Of a stretch of 33,470 nucleotides of DNA, positions 24,703 through 33,333 are shown one piece after another. The stretch is from Actinomycetota bacterium (GTDB lineage Bacteria > Actinomycetota > CADDZG01 > WHSQ01): positions 1 to 33,470 of the forward strand of contig JACDAL010000007.1 of NCBI GenBank assembly GCA_013695465.1, in the 5' to 3' direction. Below the pieces are notes generated by a model. It ran no database searches, had not been told where the DNA came from, and worked only from the letters and a program-made list of their open reading frames with translations. A program made the position numbers and the translations under genes. Position 1 is the stretch's first letter. Each line of letters opens with the position of its first letter.

Positions 24703-25266
24703 GTGGCCCAGTTTGATCCGAGCTCTTCTCGCGTCGGGTAAGGCCAGGTGACAAAAACAGAAGGACGTTCGGACCAAGTTGGCTGCCGGCCCCTCGTCCC
24801 GTGAGGTAGGAAAACGCCCAACGTTGGGCCTGAGGTGCGGGATCGCTAGCTCTGTGAGCTCAACTTTGGACGAGACGTCGGCCGGCCGAAGCCGCGGACT
24901 CGTTTGCAGTCGACCGCCTGGGGACATAGGCCGTGAACGGGGGTTGTAGCCTCCTCCGGATATCCCCGCAAAAGGGCTAAAAAGGTCAACCACTCACGCC
25001 CGATCGCGGCATTCGATCCAAAGTTACGTACCAGTGCGTATGGGAGTAGAGGGCCGTTGTCGGAGACAATGCGATGGAAGGAGCTGCCTCGGGAATGGAA
25101 CCGATCGCACCCCGGGTGGCAAGACGATTTGGCAAAGCCGATTTGGCAAGAAGTGGATAGTACCTGACAATAGCTGGCACGAGGAGGCCACCCCGCAGGG
25201 GGCGGCATCTCACTACTCGTTCCGCAGCGGGATCTCCGCAACGGGATCGAACTACAGCAAGCGTAG
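24703..25266. other. Long structured leader / intergenic region before the initiating transferase gene
   Basis: 564 bases without a supported gene. It contains a nested stem: TCCCG/CGGGA (24797-24842) around the perfect 14-bp palindrome GCCCAACGTTGGGC (24816-24829). It also has AGCTC-tgt-GAGCT (24849-24861), TTGTC-gga-GACAA (25057-25069) and a direct repeat CGATTTGGCAA at 25125-25135 and 25139-25149. No tRNA or known riboswitch is recognisable. It likely holds the promoter and a regulatory leader. Confidence 0.5.
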
Positions 25267-26853
25267 ATGGGGGTGGAAACGATCAGACCCAAAAAAATGC
25301 TCGAGAGCGCTTTAAATCCGGCCCGCGCACAGGCGTCCCTGGACGGCCTTGACACGCTGAAGCTGATCACGACCGAGGGAGACCTCAGACTGGTCGACGT
25401 CGATGTGCAGGAGCGTGCCGGCGATTTCCGGCTCGACCCCCAGCTTGATGCCCGCCCGGTTGATCGCAGCGGCGGGGTAGGGCGCCTCTACGGCCGCATC
25501 GCCGGGGGTCTCGCCGCAACCGACGTGTTGTGCCTCATGAGCGCCCTGCTGGTGGCATGGACGGTTCGCTTTGGCTTCATCCCCCTTACGAGCGGTTACA
25601 TGGTGGCGCTGGGACTCGGCGCGGCCCTATGGATTCCCGTCTTCCACGCCTACGGCCTCTACGGCATCCGGCACCTCTCGGCGGCGGAGGAGTTCCGTCG
25701 CGTGATCAGCGCGGCCAGCACCGGGGCTCTGCTCGTAGTTCTGGTTAGCTTCTGGTCCAAGTCCGAGCTCTCGCGCGAGTGGGTCGCTCTGACCTGGGCT
25801 TTTGCGGTGGTGTTCGAGCTGACCAGCCGCCGGCTGTGGCGCTCGCACGTGTATCGCCTCCGGAGCGAAGGCCGCTTGGCGGTTCGCACGCTGATCGTCG
25901 GCACCAATGAGGAGGCAGGGCGGCTTGGCGTGGCGCTGCGCAGCCCCAGGCTCGGTTTCGAGCCGATCGGTTTCGTGGCGACCTCTGAGAGCCACAGCTC
26001 GCTCAACGGACACTCGGTGGTGGGTCGGCTGGCCGATCTCTCCGAGTTGGTCGAGGAGCACGGCGCGGAGTGTGTCTTCGTGGCCTCGACTGCGGTCACG
26101 TCTCAGGACGCCCTTAAGATCATGCAGGTATCGCGCCGCACCGGCACCGAGGTAAGGGTCTCGGCGAACCTTCCCCAGATCCTCGCATCGCGGCTGTCGG
26201 TGCAGCCCGTCGGGCCGGAGGTCATGGCGATCTCCCTGAAGCCGGTGCGCCTGAGCGGAACACAGACTGTGGTCAAGCGGGCCTTCGACCTCGCCGTCTC
26301 GACCATCAGCCTGCTGGTGTCTCTGCCTGTCTTGAGCGTCATCGCTCTTGCCATCAGGCTCACCTCCGAGGGCCCGGTCCTCTTTCGCCAGGAGCGGATC
26401 ACCAAGGGGGGCCGCGCCTTCACCGTCTACAAGTTCCGCACGATGCTGGTGGACGGCGACCGTGTGCTGAGAGAGCGGGGAATCGATACGAGCTCTCCGT
26501 TCTTCAAGATCGAGGACGACCCCCGTCTTACCGGCGTCGGACGGATCCTGCGCAAGCTCAGCCTCGACGAGCTCCCCCAGCTTCTCAACGTCATCAGGGG
26601 CGACATGAGCCTGGTGGGGCCCCGGCCCCTGCCGACCGATCAGGTCGCCGCCAATCTCGAGTTGCTGGGTCCTCGCCACGAGGTTCCCACCGGCGTCACC
26701 GGCTGGTGGCAGGTGAACGGGCGCAGCAGTGTGGCGCCCGAAGAGGCCCTGCGTCTCGATCTCTTCTACATCGAAAACTGGTCGCTGTCGTTGGACCTTT
26801 ACATCCTGATCAAGACATTCGGGGTCCTCATGGCCAGAAGGGGTGCGTATTGA
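25267..26853 (+). CDS. Polyprenyl-phosphate sugar-phosphate transferase (WbaP/WcaJ-like initiating enzyme)
   Basis: 528 residues. An unusual hydrophilic N-terminus of about 85 residues precedes four to five membrane helices. A Rossmann-like cytoplasmic part follows ([18 protein letters not shown]), then another helix at [18 protein letters not shown] and the catalytic sugar-transferase domain. The latter shows [47 protein letters not shown] and [14 protein letters not shown], all intact. It transfers a sugar-1-phosphate from a nucleotide sugar to undecaprenyl phosphate, the first membrane step of glycan assembly. The start is uncertain because no ribosome-binding site precedes ATG 25267. The next gene overlaps its stop. 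Confidence 0.92.
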   Translation: MGVETIRPKKMLESALNPARAQASLDGLDTLKLITTEGDLRLVDVDVQERAGDFRLDPQLDARPVDRSGGVGRLYGRIAGGLAATDVLCLMSALLVAWTVRFGFIPLTSGYMVALGLGAALWIPVFHAYGLYGIRHLSAAEEFRRVISAASTGALLVVLVSFWSKSELSREWVALTWAFAVVFELTSRRLWRSHVYRLRSEGRLAVRTLIVGTNEEAGRLGVALRSPRLGFEPIGFVATSESHSSLNGHSVVGRLADLSELVEEHGAECVFVASTAVTSQDALKIMQVSRRTGTEVRVSANLPQILASRLSVQPVGPEVMAISLKPVRLSGTQTVVKRAFDLAVSTISLLVSLPVLSVIALAIRLTSEGPVLFRQERITKGGRAFTVYKFRTMLVDGDRVLRERGIDTSSPFFKIEDDPRLTGVGRILRKLSLDELPQLLNVIRGDMSLVGPRPLPTDQVAANLELLGPRHEVPTGVTGWWQVNGRSSVAPEEALRLDLFYIENWSLSLDLYILIKTFGVLMARRGAY

Positions 26854-27674
26854 GCCTGTCCGAAGCAATTTCGGAGGGCCCTCCGCCGGAGTCCGTGCTC
26901 GAGCGGAGCCACACCTTTGGTTCCCGCTACATCCTCGGAATGCGCGTGGATGCATCGAACTACGACAAGGCGGCGAGCCGGATCGTCGAATGGGGCCGCC
27001 GCAGAGAGTCCCGGTACGTCTGTATTGCCGCGGTGAACAACGTCGTCGAGGCGCACAAGCGACCCGAGTACCGGGAGATCATGAACCAATCTGACTTCAC
27101 CACCTCGGACGGGATGCCGCTCGTGTGGGGTCTGCGCAAGCTCGGCATCCCCGAAGCTACGCGCGTCTACGGCCCCGATTTGACTCCGGTGATCTGCGAG
27201 CATGCGGCCCGCGCGGGAGTCGGCGTGGGCTTCTATGGCGGAACCCCCGAGGTCCTCGACGATCTCGTTTCGAGCCTCACCAAGAGGTTCCCCGCTCTGA
27301 GGGTCACCTATCGCTGGGCACCCCCGTTTCGGCCTCTGACCGACGAGGAGGAGGCGGAGTTCGTGAATGCGGTCAACGAGTCGGGTACCGGCGTCCTGCT
27401 GGTGGGACTGGGGGCTCCCAAGCAGGAGCAGCTCATGGCGCGCCTGCGTGGCGAAATCGCAGCTACAATGGTGGGAGTCGGCGCTGCTTTTGATTTCCTG
27501 GCGGGCAAGAAGCGTCAATCGCCCCCGTGGATGCAGCGGGCCGGGTTGGAGTGGCTCTTCAGACTCGTGACCGAGCCCAAGCGCCTGTGGCGCCGTTACC
27601 TGCTCGGCAACCCGCGCTTCGCGGTCCTTTTTGCGGCCCAACTGGTTGCGCAAAAAGTGACTCGGGGCAACTGA
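26850..27674 (+). CDS. WecG/TagA/CpsF family glycosyltransferase (GT26)
   Basis: 274 residues from TTG 26850, which overlaps the stop of the sugar-phosphate transferase gene and has AAGGGG upstream. Family marks are ILGMRVDASNYDKA, AAVNNVVEAHKRPEYREIM, the catalytic-site stretch SDFTTSDGMPLVWGLRKLG, VYGPDLTPVICEHA, FYGGTPEVLDDL and GLGAPKQEQLM, ending in WMQRAGLEWLFRLVTEPKRL. GT26 enzymes add the second sugar, often a ManNAc-type residue, to the lipid-linked first sugar. The C-terminal basic/amphipathic tail is expected to bind membrane. Its place directly behind the initiating enzyme fits this order of action. Confidence 0.92.
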   Translation: MSLSEAISEGPPPESVLERSHTFGSRYILGMRVDASNYDKAASRIVEWGRRRESRYVCIAAVNNVVEAHKRPEYREIMNQSDFTTSDGMPLVWGLRKLGIPEATRVYGPDLTPVICEHAARAGVGVGFYGGTPEVLDDLVSSLTKRFPALRVTYRWAPPFRPLTDEEEAEFVNAVNESGTGVLLVGLGAPKQEQLMARLRGEIAATMVGVGAAFDFLAGKKRQSPPWMQRAGLEWLFRLVTEPKRLWRRYLLGNPRFAVLFAAQLVAQKVTRGN

Positions 27675-27687
27675 AGTCGACCCGAGT
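27660..27687 (+). terminator. Hairpin over the WecG-like stop codon, possible weak terminator
   Basis: ACTCGGG (27660-27666) pairs with CCCGAGT (27681-27687) across a 14-base loop and encloses the TGA stop at 27672-27674. There is no T-run, so it may attenuate, protect an mRNA end or do nothing. Confidence 0.25.
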
Positions 27688-27732
27688 ATCTGCCGATACG
27701 AAAACGAACCGAATCGGAAGGGAGAGTTCTCT

Positions 27733-28749
27733 ATGAGCGAGAACGGACTTGGTGAGGACAAAGAAAGTGGAAAGAGGGCACTTGTAGCCGGGGGTGGCGG
27801 TTTCATCGGCCACCACATGATCAAGTACCTCAAGAAGCGCGGCTACTGGGTGCGTGGGGTCGACATCAAGGAGCCCCAGTACGAGGCGACGTCTGCCGAT
27901 GACTTCAAGGTCCTCGACCTGAGGCGCTGGGAGAACTGTCTCGAGGCCACCGAGGACGTCGCCGAGGTCTATCAGCTCGCCGCCGACATGGGCGGCATCG
28001 GATACATCACCGGCAACCATGCTGATGTCGCGCGCAACAACATTCTCATCAACGCCCACATGCTCGACGCTGCTCACCTTAACGGGGCGAGCCGCTACTT
28101 CTACTCGTCGTCCGCCTGCATCTATCCCCTTTACCGACAGAACACGCCGGACATCGGCGGGCTTCGGGAAGAGGATGCTTATCCTGCCGATCCCGAGGAG
28201 GGGTACGGCTGGGAGAAGCTCTACGCTGAGAAGCTGTGTCAGTACTACGACGAAGAGGGCAAGCTTCCGACCCGCGTCGCTCGCTTCCACAACATCTACG
28301 GCCCCCTGGGCACGTATGACGGGGGCCGCGAGAAGGCGCCCGCCGCCATCAGCCGCAAGATTGCACTGGTCGACGACGGCGGCGAGATCGAGGTCTGGGG
28401 CGATGGCCTCCAGACGCGTTCGTTCACCTACGTGGACGACTGCGTTGAGGGCATCTACCGGATCATGTATTCCGACCACTCTTCGCCCCTCAACCTCGGC
28501 ACCGATGTGCTCATAGGCATCAACGATCTGGTCGATCTCGTGGCCAAGGTTGCCGGCAAGCAGATTCAGAAGCGCAACGACCTCAGCAAGCCGCAGGGAG
28601 TACGGGGCCGGAACAGTGACAACACCCGGCTTCGTGAGGTTCTTGGTTGGGAGCCGCAGACTTCTCTCGAGGACGGCCTCACGGCCACCTACGGGTGGAT
28701 TTCTGCGCAGTTGGCAAACAAGCCCTCAGAGGTGGCAGCCTCTAAGTAG
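27733..28749 (+). CDS. GDP-mannose 3,5-epimerase-like enzyme
   Basis: 338 residues from ATG 27733, with GGGAGAG upstream. The NAD site is ALVAGGGGFIGHHMIKYL. The family-specific strings are ADMGGIGYI, SSSACIYP (catalytic Cys), YGWEKLYAEKLCQYY (Tyr/Lys pair), and RFHNIYGPLGTYDGG then REKAPAAISRK, which are diagnostic for GDP-mannose 3,5-epimerase, best known from plant ascorbate synthesis. It would convert GDP-D-mannose to GDP-L-galactose (or GDP-L-gulose), giving the glycan an L-sugar. It starts a run of sugar-nucleotide genes with short gaps. Other 3,5- or 4-epimerase substrates remain possible. Confidence 0.85.
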   Translation: MSENGLGEDKESGKRALVAGGGGFIGHHMIKYLKKRGYWVRGVDIKEPQYEATSADDFKVLDLRRWENCLEATEDVAEVYQLAADMGGIGYITGNHADVARNNILINAHMLDAAHLNGASRYFYSSSACIYPLYRQNTPDIGGLREEDAYPADPEEGYGWEKLYAEKLCQYYDEEGKLPTRVARFHNIYGPLGTYDGGREKAPAAISRKIALVDDGGEIEVWGDGLQTRSFTYVDDCVEGIYRIMYSDHSSPLNLGTDVLIGINDLVDLVAKVAGKQIQKRNDLSKPQGVRGRNSDNTRLREVLGWEPQTSLEDGLTATYGWISAQLANKPSEVAASK

Positions 28750-28802
28750 CCCGGACGGCGGCCCGGCTGCGCGGGTTCGCCCTAGATCTGGAGGACGAAA
28801 TC

Positions 28803-30116
28803 TTGAAGGTAGGTGTCATAGGTGCCGGGCACGTGGGTCTGGTCACATGCGGGACGATGGCGAAGCTGGGCCACGATGTCATCGGCAACGACCTCGATGA
28901 GGAGAAAATCGCCATGCTGCGGCGTGGCGTCCCCTGGTTCTACGAGCCCGGGTTGCAGGAGCTTTTGGACGAGACAATGGAGTCGGGCAAGCTGTCGTTC
29001 ACGACCGACTCCGCCGCCGCCATCTCGGGCGCGGACGTGGTCTTCATCTGCGTCGGCACGCCCCCGAGAGCTTCGGGCGAAGCTAACCTCATCGCGGTCG
29101 AGCAGGTGGCTCGTGATGTTGCCCGCCACGGACGACCCGACGTCGTCGTGGTTGAGAAGTCGACCGTGCCGGCCGGCACTGCGCAGCGAGTGAAGAGGAC
29201 GCTGGCACGCGAGCGCGCCGATTTCGCGGGCTCCGCCGAGGTCGTCTCGAACCCCGAGTTCCTCAAGGAGGGAACTGCGGTCGAGGATTCCCTGCACCCC
29301 GACCGCATCCTGGTGGGCGCCGAGACGTCCAAAGCTTATGCCAGGATGCGTGAGCTCTACGGCCCCCTCCTCGAGGGAGGCACCAAGATCATCGAGACCG
29401 ACATCGCAACCGCCGAGCTCGCCAAGCACGCATGTAACGCGTTCTTGGCGCTCAAGATCTCTTATGCCAACGCTCTCTCTCGTCTGTGTGAGCGCTCGGG
29501 CGCGGACGTCGTGGCGGTGGCTGAGGTAATGGGCGCCGACGAGCGCATCGGCCGCGCCTTCTTGAACGCCGGCCTCGGTTACGGCGGTTACTGCTTCCCC
29601 AAGGACATTCAGGCTTTCGAGCGCCTCGCGGCGCGCGTTGGTGCCGAGTTTCCCTTGCTGCGGGAGGTCGCACGGATCAACGACCAGGCGGTCGAGTCGG
29701 CCGCCAACAAGGTCCTCGAGGCGCTGTGGAACGTTGAAGGCAAGAAGATCGCGCTGCTGGGACTGGCATTCAAGCCCGGTACCGACGATGTTCGCTCCGC
29801 TCCTGCGCTGGCGCTCGCACGTTTGCTGCTGCGCGAGGGCGCGCACGTGGTCGGATACGACCCACAGGGCGGTTCGAACGCCAAGGCCGAGCTTCCCGAG
29901 CTCGAGGTTTGTCACGACATGTACGACGCGCTCAACGACGCCCACTGCATGGTGCTGTGCACCGAGTGGGACGAGTTCAAGACTCTCGATCTCGAGAAGC
30001 TGCACTCGCTGATGGCCTATCCGGTCGTCGTCGACGGCCGCAACCTCTTCGATCCCCAAGAGATGAAGAACGCCGGGTTTAGCTACTACCCTACCGGCCG
30101 TCCTCACGTCGTCTGA
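28803..30116 (+). CDS. ugd: UDP-glucose 6-dehydrogenase
   Basis: 437 residues from TTG 28803, with GGAGG at a good distance. The N-terminal NAD domain begins [29 protein letters not shown] and EKSTVPAGT follow, then [20 protein letters not shown], and the catalytic Cys in [10 protein letters not shown]. The C-terminal UDP-binding domain contains [19 protein letters not shown]. It oxidises UDP-glucose twice to UDP-glucuronate. The usual GGSCFPKD is here GGYCFPKD, so a related NDP-sugar cannot be fully excluded. The UDP-xylose synthase gene directly downstream strongly supports UDP-glucuronate as product. Confidence 0.9.
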   Translation: MKVGVIGAGHVGLVTCGTMAKLGHDVIGNDLDEEKIAMLRRGVPWFYEPGLQELLDETMESGKLSFTTDSAAAISGADVVFICVGTPPRASGEANLIAVEQVARDVARHGRPDVVVVEKSTVPAGTAQRVKRTLARERADFAGSAEVVSNPEFLKEGTAVEDSLHPDRILVGAETSKAYARMRELYGPLLEGGTKIIETDIATAELAKHACNAFLALKISYANALSRLCERSGADVVAVAEVMGADERIGRAFLNAGLGYGGYCFPKDIQAFERLAARVGAEFPLLREVARINDQAVESAANKVLEALWNVEGKKIALLGLAFKPGTDDVRSAPALALARLLLREGAHVVGYDPQGGSNAKAELPELEVCHDMYDALNDAHCMVLCTEWDEFKTLDLEKLHSLMAYPVVVDGRNLFDPQEMKNAGFSYYPTGRPHVV

Positions 30117-30135
30117 GAGAGGAGCCAAGAGCAAC

Positions 30136-31071
30136 GTGCCACGAGCGGTGGTTACCGGAGGCGCGGGCTTCGTTGGTTCGCATCTCTGTGAGCGATTGTT
30201 GGAAGAAGGCTGGGAGGTGGTCTGCTTTGACTCCTTCCTCACCGGTGATTCCGGCAACCTGGGCCGCATCATCTCGCATGAGAGATTCCGGTTCGAGCGA
30301 TACGACGTTACGAACTATATGTTCGTGGAGGGTGATATCGACTGGGTACTGCATTTCGCTTCCCCGGCTTCTCCGCGCGACTATCTCGATCATCCAATAC
30401 ACACTCTGAAGGTTGGCGCGCTCGGATCGCTGCATGCACTGGGTCTGGCGAAGGCCAAGTCTGCGGGGTTCTTTATGGCCTCTACCTCTGAGGTTTACGG
30501 CGACCCCAAGGTCCATCCCCAACCCGAGAGCTATTGGGGCAACGTCAATCCAGTCGGGCCGCGTGGGGTCTACGACGAAGCCAAGCGCTTCGCGGAAGCA
30601 ATGGTGATGGCATATCATCGCACGCACGGTATGCCGGTGAGGATCATCCGTATCTTCAATACCTTCGGCCCGCGCTTGCGCAAGGGCGATGGCAGGGCGG
30701 TTCCCACCTTCATTCATCAGGCACTTGCAGGCGAGAAGCTGACCGTGCACGGCGACGGCGAGCAAACTAGGTCGTTGTGCTATGTCGACGACCTCGTCGA
30801 AGGAATCTGGCGCTTCATTCATGCCGATATTCCCGGACCGATGAATCTCGGCAACCCGCGCGAGATCACCGTACGCCAGTTGGCAGAGATGATTGCATCT
30901 TTGACCGGCAGTGACTCCGAGGTTGTGTTCACCGATAGACCCGTGGACGATCCCGAGGTCCGCTGTCCCGACATCTCCCTCGCTCGCTCCACGCTGGGCT
31001 GGGAGCCGCAGGTGACCCTCGAGGAGGGGCTCAGGCGAACCATCGAATGGGCTCGCAGCTCGTGGACATAG
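30136..31071 (+). CDS. UDP-glucuronate decarboxylase (UDP-xylose synthase)
   Basis: 311 residues from GTG 30136, with GAGGAG upstream. [11 protein letters not shown] binds [35 protein letters not shown], the [14 protein letters not shown] segment with the catalytic Tyr/Lys, RIFNTFGPR and [18 protein letters not shown] are diagnostic for UXS. It decarboxylates UDP-glucuronate, the product of the gene 20 bases upstream, to UDP-xylose. Its early part is visibly less GC-rich (one 60-base line near 30301 is about 47% GC) than its neighbours, which hints at a separate origin. A soluble cytoplasmic form is expected, since no membrane anchor is present. Confidence 0.92.
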   Translation: MPRAVVTGGAGFVGSHLCERLLEEGWEVVCFDSFLTGDSGNLGRIISHERFRFERYDVTNYMFVEGDIDWVLHFASPASPRDYLDHPIHTLKVGALGSLHALGLAKAKSAGFFMASTSEVYGDPKVHPQPESYWGNVNPVGPRGVYDEAKRFAEAMVMAYHRTHGMPVRIIRIFNTFGPRLRKGDGRAVPTFIHQALAGEKLTVHGDGEQTRSLCYVDDLVEGIWRFIHADIPGPMNLGNPREITVRQLAEMIASLTGSDSEVVFTDRPVDDPEVRCPDISLARSTLGWEPQVTLEEGLRRTIEWARSSWT

Positions 31072-31131
31072 TGGTGACGAGCAAGTGTCGCTACCGGTGA
31101 ATCCAAAAGACTCAAAGGACAAGGTGAGCAC

Positions 31132-32082
31132 ATGAGGTGTCTAATCACAGGGGCGGCTGGCTTCATCGGCTCGCGCCTCGGCGCGCGCTTGATTGCCGAT
31201 GGCGACCAGGTCGTGGGGCTCGACGATCTCTCCGAAGGCTCCGCCGACAACCTCTCGGATTGCCCCGAGCTCGACCTCGTGGAGGCAGACCTTAGAGACG
31301 AAGCCGCAGTCGCCGGAGCCGCCAAGGGCTGTGATGTCATCTTTCATCAGGGTGCGATGAGATCGGTGCCGCGCTCGATGCAAATGCCCGGCCTGACCTC
31401 CGACGTCAATGTCCGGGGAACCCTCAACGTGCTCTTGGCGGCGCACGACAACGGAGCCCGCGTGGTGAGCGCGTCTTCCTCGTCCGTCTACGGCGATCAG
31501 ACGGAGTTTCCGCTGCACGAGGGCATGACACCCGAGCCGCGCTCTCCCTATGCGGCCTCGAAGCTGGTCGGCGAGGTCTACTGCAAGACGTGGTGGCGCG
31601 CCTACTCGGTCCCAGCGATCTCGCTGCGTTACTTCAACGTCTTCGGGCCGCGCCAGGACCCTTCGAGCGAGTACGCAACGTTGGTGCCTCGTTTTGTGCT
31701 CGCGTGCTTGAAGGGGGACCGTCCGGTCATCCATTCCGATGGTGAGCAGGCGCGCGACTTCACTTATATCGACGATGCGGTAGAGGGCAACATCGCTGCC
31801 GCGCGTGCTCCCGAGGCCGCATTTGGCGAGGCCTTCAATATCGGGGGAGGGCAGGATCCCACCTCGGTCAACGAGATCCTTGCCATAATTGCAGAGCTGA
31901 CCGGAACGCGTCCTGATCCGATATTCACAGACCCTCGTCCGGGCGACGTGCGACTGACGCACGCGGATCTCAGCCGTTCCGCCGACCTGCTCGGCTACAA
32001 GCCGCAGACCACTGTGAGGCATGGGCTCGAACAGACGGTGGCCTGGTTCACCGAGCACTTCGGCGCCGACTCCGGGCGCTAG
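31132..32082 (+). CDS. NAD-dependent epimerase (UDP-hexose / UDP-uronate 4-epimerase-like)
   Basis: 316 residues from ATG 31132, with an AGGACAAGG-type ribosome site. The motifs are LITGAAGFIGSRLGARL, IFHQGAMRSVPRSMQMPG, ASSSSVYGD, YAASKLVGE, RYFNVFGPRQDP and GEQARDFTYIDDAVEGNIAA. The RSVPRS and FGPRQDP strings are typical of WbpP-like UDP-GlcNAc(A) and UDP-glucuronate 4-epimerases. It may make UDP-galacturonate, UDP-GalNAc or a pentose epimer from the products of the two genes upstream. The exact sugar is not decided by sequence. Confidence 0.88.
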   Translation: MRCLITGAAGFIGSRLGARLIADGDQVVGLDDLSEGSADNLSDCPELDLVEADLRDEAAVAGAAKGCDVIFHQGAMRSVPRSMQMPGLTSDVNVRGTLNVLLAAHDNGARVVSASSSSVYGDQTEFPLHEGMTPEPRSPYAASKLVGEVYCKTWWRAYSVPAISLRYFNVFGPRQDPSSEYATLVPRFVLACLKGDRPVIHSDGEQARDFTYIDDAVEGNIAAARAPEAAFGEAFNIGGGQDPTSVNEILAIIAELTGTRPDPIFTDPRPGDVRLTHADLSRSADLLGYKPQTTVRHGLEQTVAWFTEHFGADSGR

Positions 32083-32129
32083 ATGTCGATCTTTTCTACG
32101 TCCGCAGCGCCGAGCGCTGCTGAGCGCGA

Positions 32130-33221
32130 ATGGGTCCAGCCTTGCGAGTAGTGCGCTACTACCCGCGCGCGCTCGTGGGCGACGGTGGCATGACCAGCGC
32201 GGTGAAACGCTGGTCGCAAGGAATGGTGAATTGTGGCGCCGAAGCCGTCATCGCCTTCGACGAAGGCGTGGACCCGCCCTCGGAGGGCGGCGTCCAGTGG
32301 CTCCCCGTTCGCCATGCCGGCAAGCGCGCGCTCAAGGTTCCCATAGGACTCGAAGAGATCCTGGAGCCCGATGACATCCTGGTCCTGCACTCGGGTTGGA
32401 CCTACCGCAACGTTCGAGCGGCTGCAGTGGGCAAGCGAATGGGTGTGCGCTACGTGCTCGAGCCGCGCGGCGCCTACGACCCCCATATCGTCGCCAGAAA
32501 GAAACTGCTGAAAAAGGGCTGGTGGGAGGCGTGGGAGAAAGAGCTTGTGATGGACGCCCATGCCATCCACGTGTTCTTCGACGAGGAGAAGGCGCATCTC
32601 GAAGCGCTCGGCTACACAGGCGCGGTCATCACCGTCTCGAACGGTGTCGACGTCCCCCGTGAGCCGTTGTGGCGAGGAAAGCATGACTCCTACGTGCTGT
32701 GGCTGGGCCGTTTCGACCCGCAACACAAGGGCCTCGACATTCTTATCGAAGCGGTTTCCTCGATGTCTGTGTCCGAAAGGCCACGGGTGCGGCTTCACGG
32801 CCCCGACTGGCGGGCGCGTAAGCAAAAGGTGGCGCAGTGGATCGCGGACAAGGGTCTTACGGAGTGGATCACTGTGGGTGACGCGGCCTACGGGCCCGCC
32901 AAACGCGAGCTGCTGGTCGATGCTTCGGGCTTCGTCTACCCGTCGCGCTGGGATGCGTGCCCGAACTCGACGCTCGAGGCCGTCTCCCTCGGTATACCGA
33001 CGCTTGCAACTCCCTATCCCCTGGGCACCTACCTCGCTCGCAAGGGCGGGGCGATCCTCGCTCAGCCCAATGCCCACAGCCTCGCCGGCGGCCTGCGGCG
33101 CCTTTTCTCCAAGGAGGCTTCTGCGATCGGGGCCGGGGGTGCCCGCGTGGTGCGAGAGGAGCTCGGCTGGGACCACGTCGCCGGTCTGTGGCTCGAGCAA
33201 GCTAGGTGCACCTCCCCGTGA
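32130..33221 (+). CDS. GT4 family glycosyltransferase
   Basis: 363 residues. The N-terminal half reads VVRYYPRALVGDGGMTSAVK and has LHSGWTYRNVRAAA and EPRGAYDPHIV. The donor half has SYVLWLGRFDPQHKGLDILI and SRWDACPNSTLEAVSLG, where the usual EX7E pair is DX7E (first Glu replaced by Asp). EPRGAYDP is typical of transferases acting on lipid-linked oligosaccharides. ATG 32130 is the first start. TTG 32142 is an alternative directly before the first strand (LRVVRYYP). The gene ends the rightward run, and a hairpin follows its stop. Confidence 0.88.
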   Translation: MGPALRVVRYYPRALVGDGGMTSAVKRWSQGMVNCGAEAVIAFDEGVDPPSEGGVQWLPVRHAGKRALKVPIGLEEILEPDDILVLHSGWTYRNVRAAAVGKRMGVRYVLEPRGAYDPHIVARKKLLKKGWWEAWEKELVMDAHAIHVFFDEEKAHLEALGYTGAVITVSNGVDVPREPLWRGKHDSYVLWLGRFDPQHKGLDILIEAVSSMSVSERPRVRLHGPDWRARKQKVAQWIADKGLTEWITVGDAAYGPAKRELLVDASGFVYPSRWDACPNSTLEAVSLGIPTLATPYPLGTYLARKGGAILAQPNAHSLAGGLRRLFSKEASAIGAGGARVVREELGWDHVAGLWLEQARCTSP

Positions 33222-33224
33222 ATC

Positions 33225-33240
33225 CGCTCGCATTCGAGCG
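33225..33240 (+). terminator. Hairpin after the last glycosyltransferase gene
   Basis: CGCTCG-catt-CGAGCG is a perfect 6-bp stem with a tetraloop, four bases after the stop. It lacks a T-run. A second 13-bp palindrome, GGGATT-C-AATCCC (33288-33300), follows in the same gap between convergent genes. Termination is plausible but unproven. Confidence 0.3.
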
Positions 33241-33333
33241 CCCCTGCATCCCCGCTCGCGTCGTACGGCTCCGCCGAGCTCGGAACTGGGATTCAATCCC
33301 TCGCCCTGCTGGCCGTATTTCCGGTGCGGAGCA

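Noticed and set aside
24846-25370. 174-codon minus-strand frame in the long gap before the initiating transferase
   Set aside because: It overlaps the N-terminus of the transferase gene, has Ser/Pro/Arg-rich shadow composition and has no recognisable domain.
33225-33300. Intrinsic terminators after the last glycosyltransferase gene
   Set aside because: The two dyads lack T-runs on either strand, so a confident rho-independent terminator call is not justified. One is listed only at low confidence.
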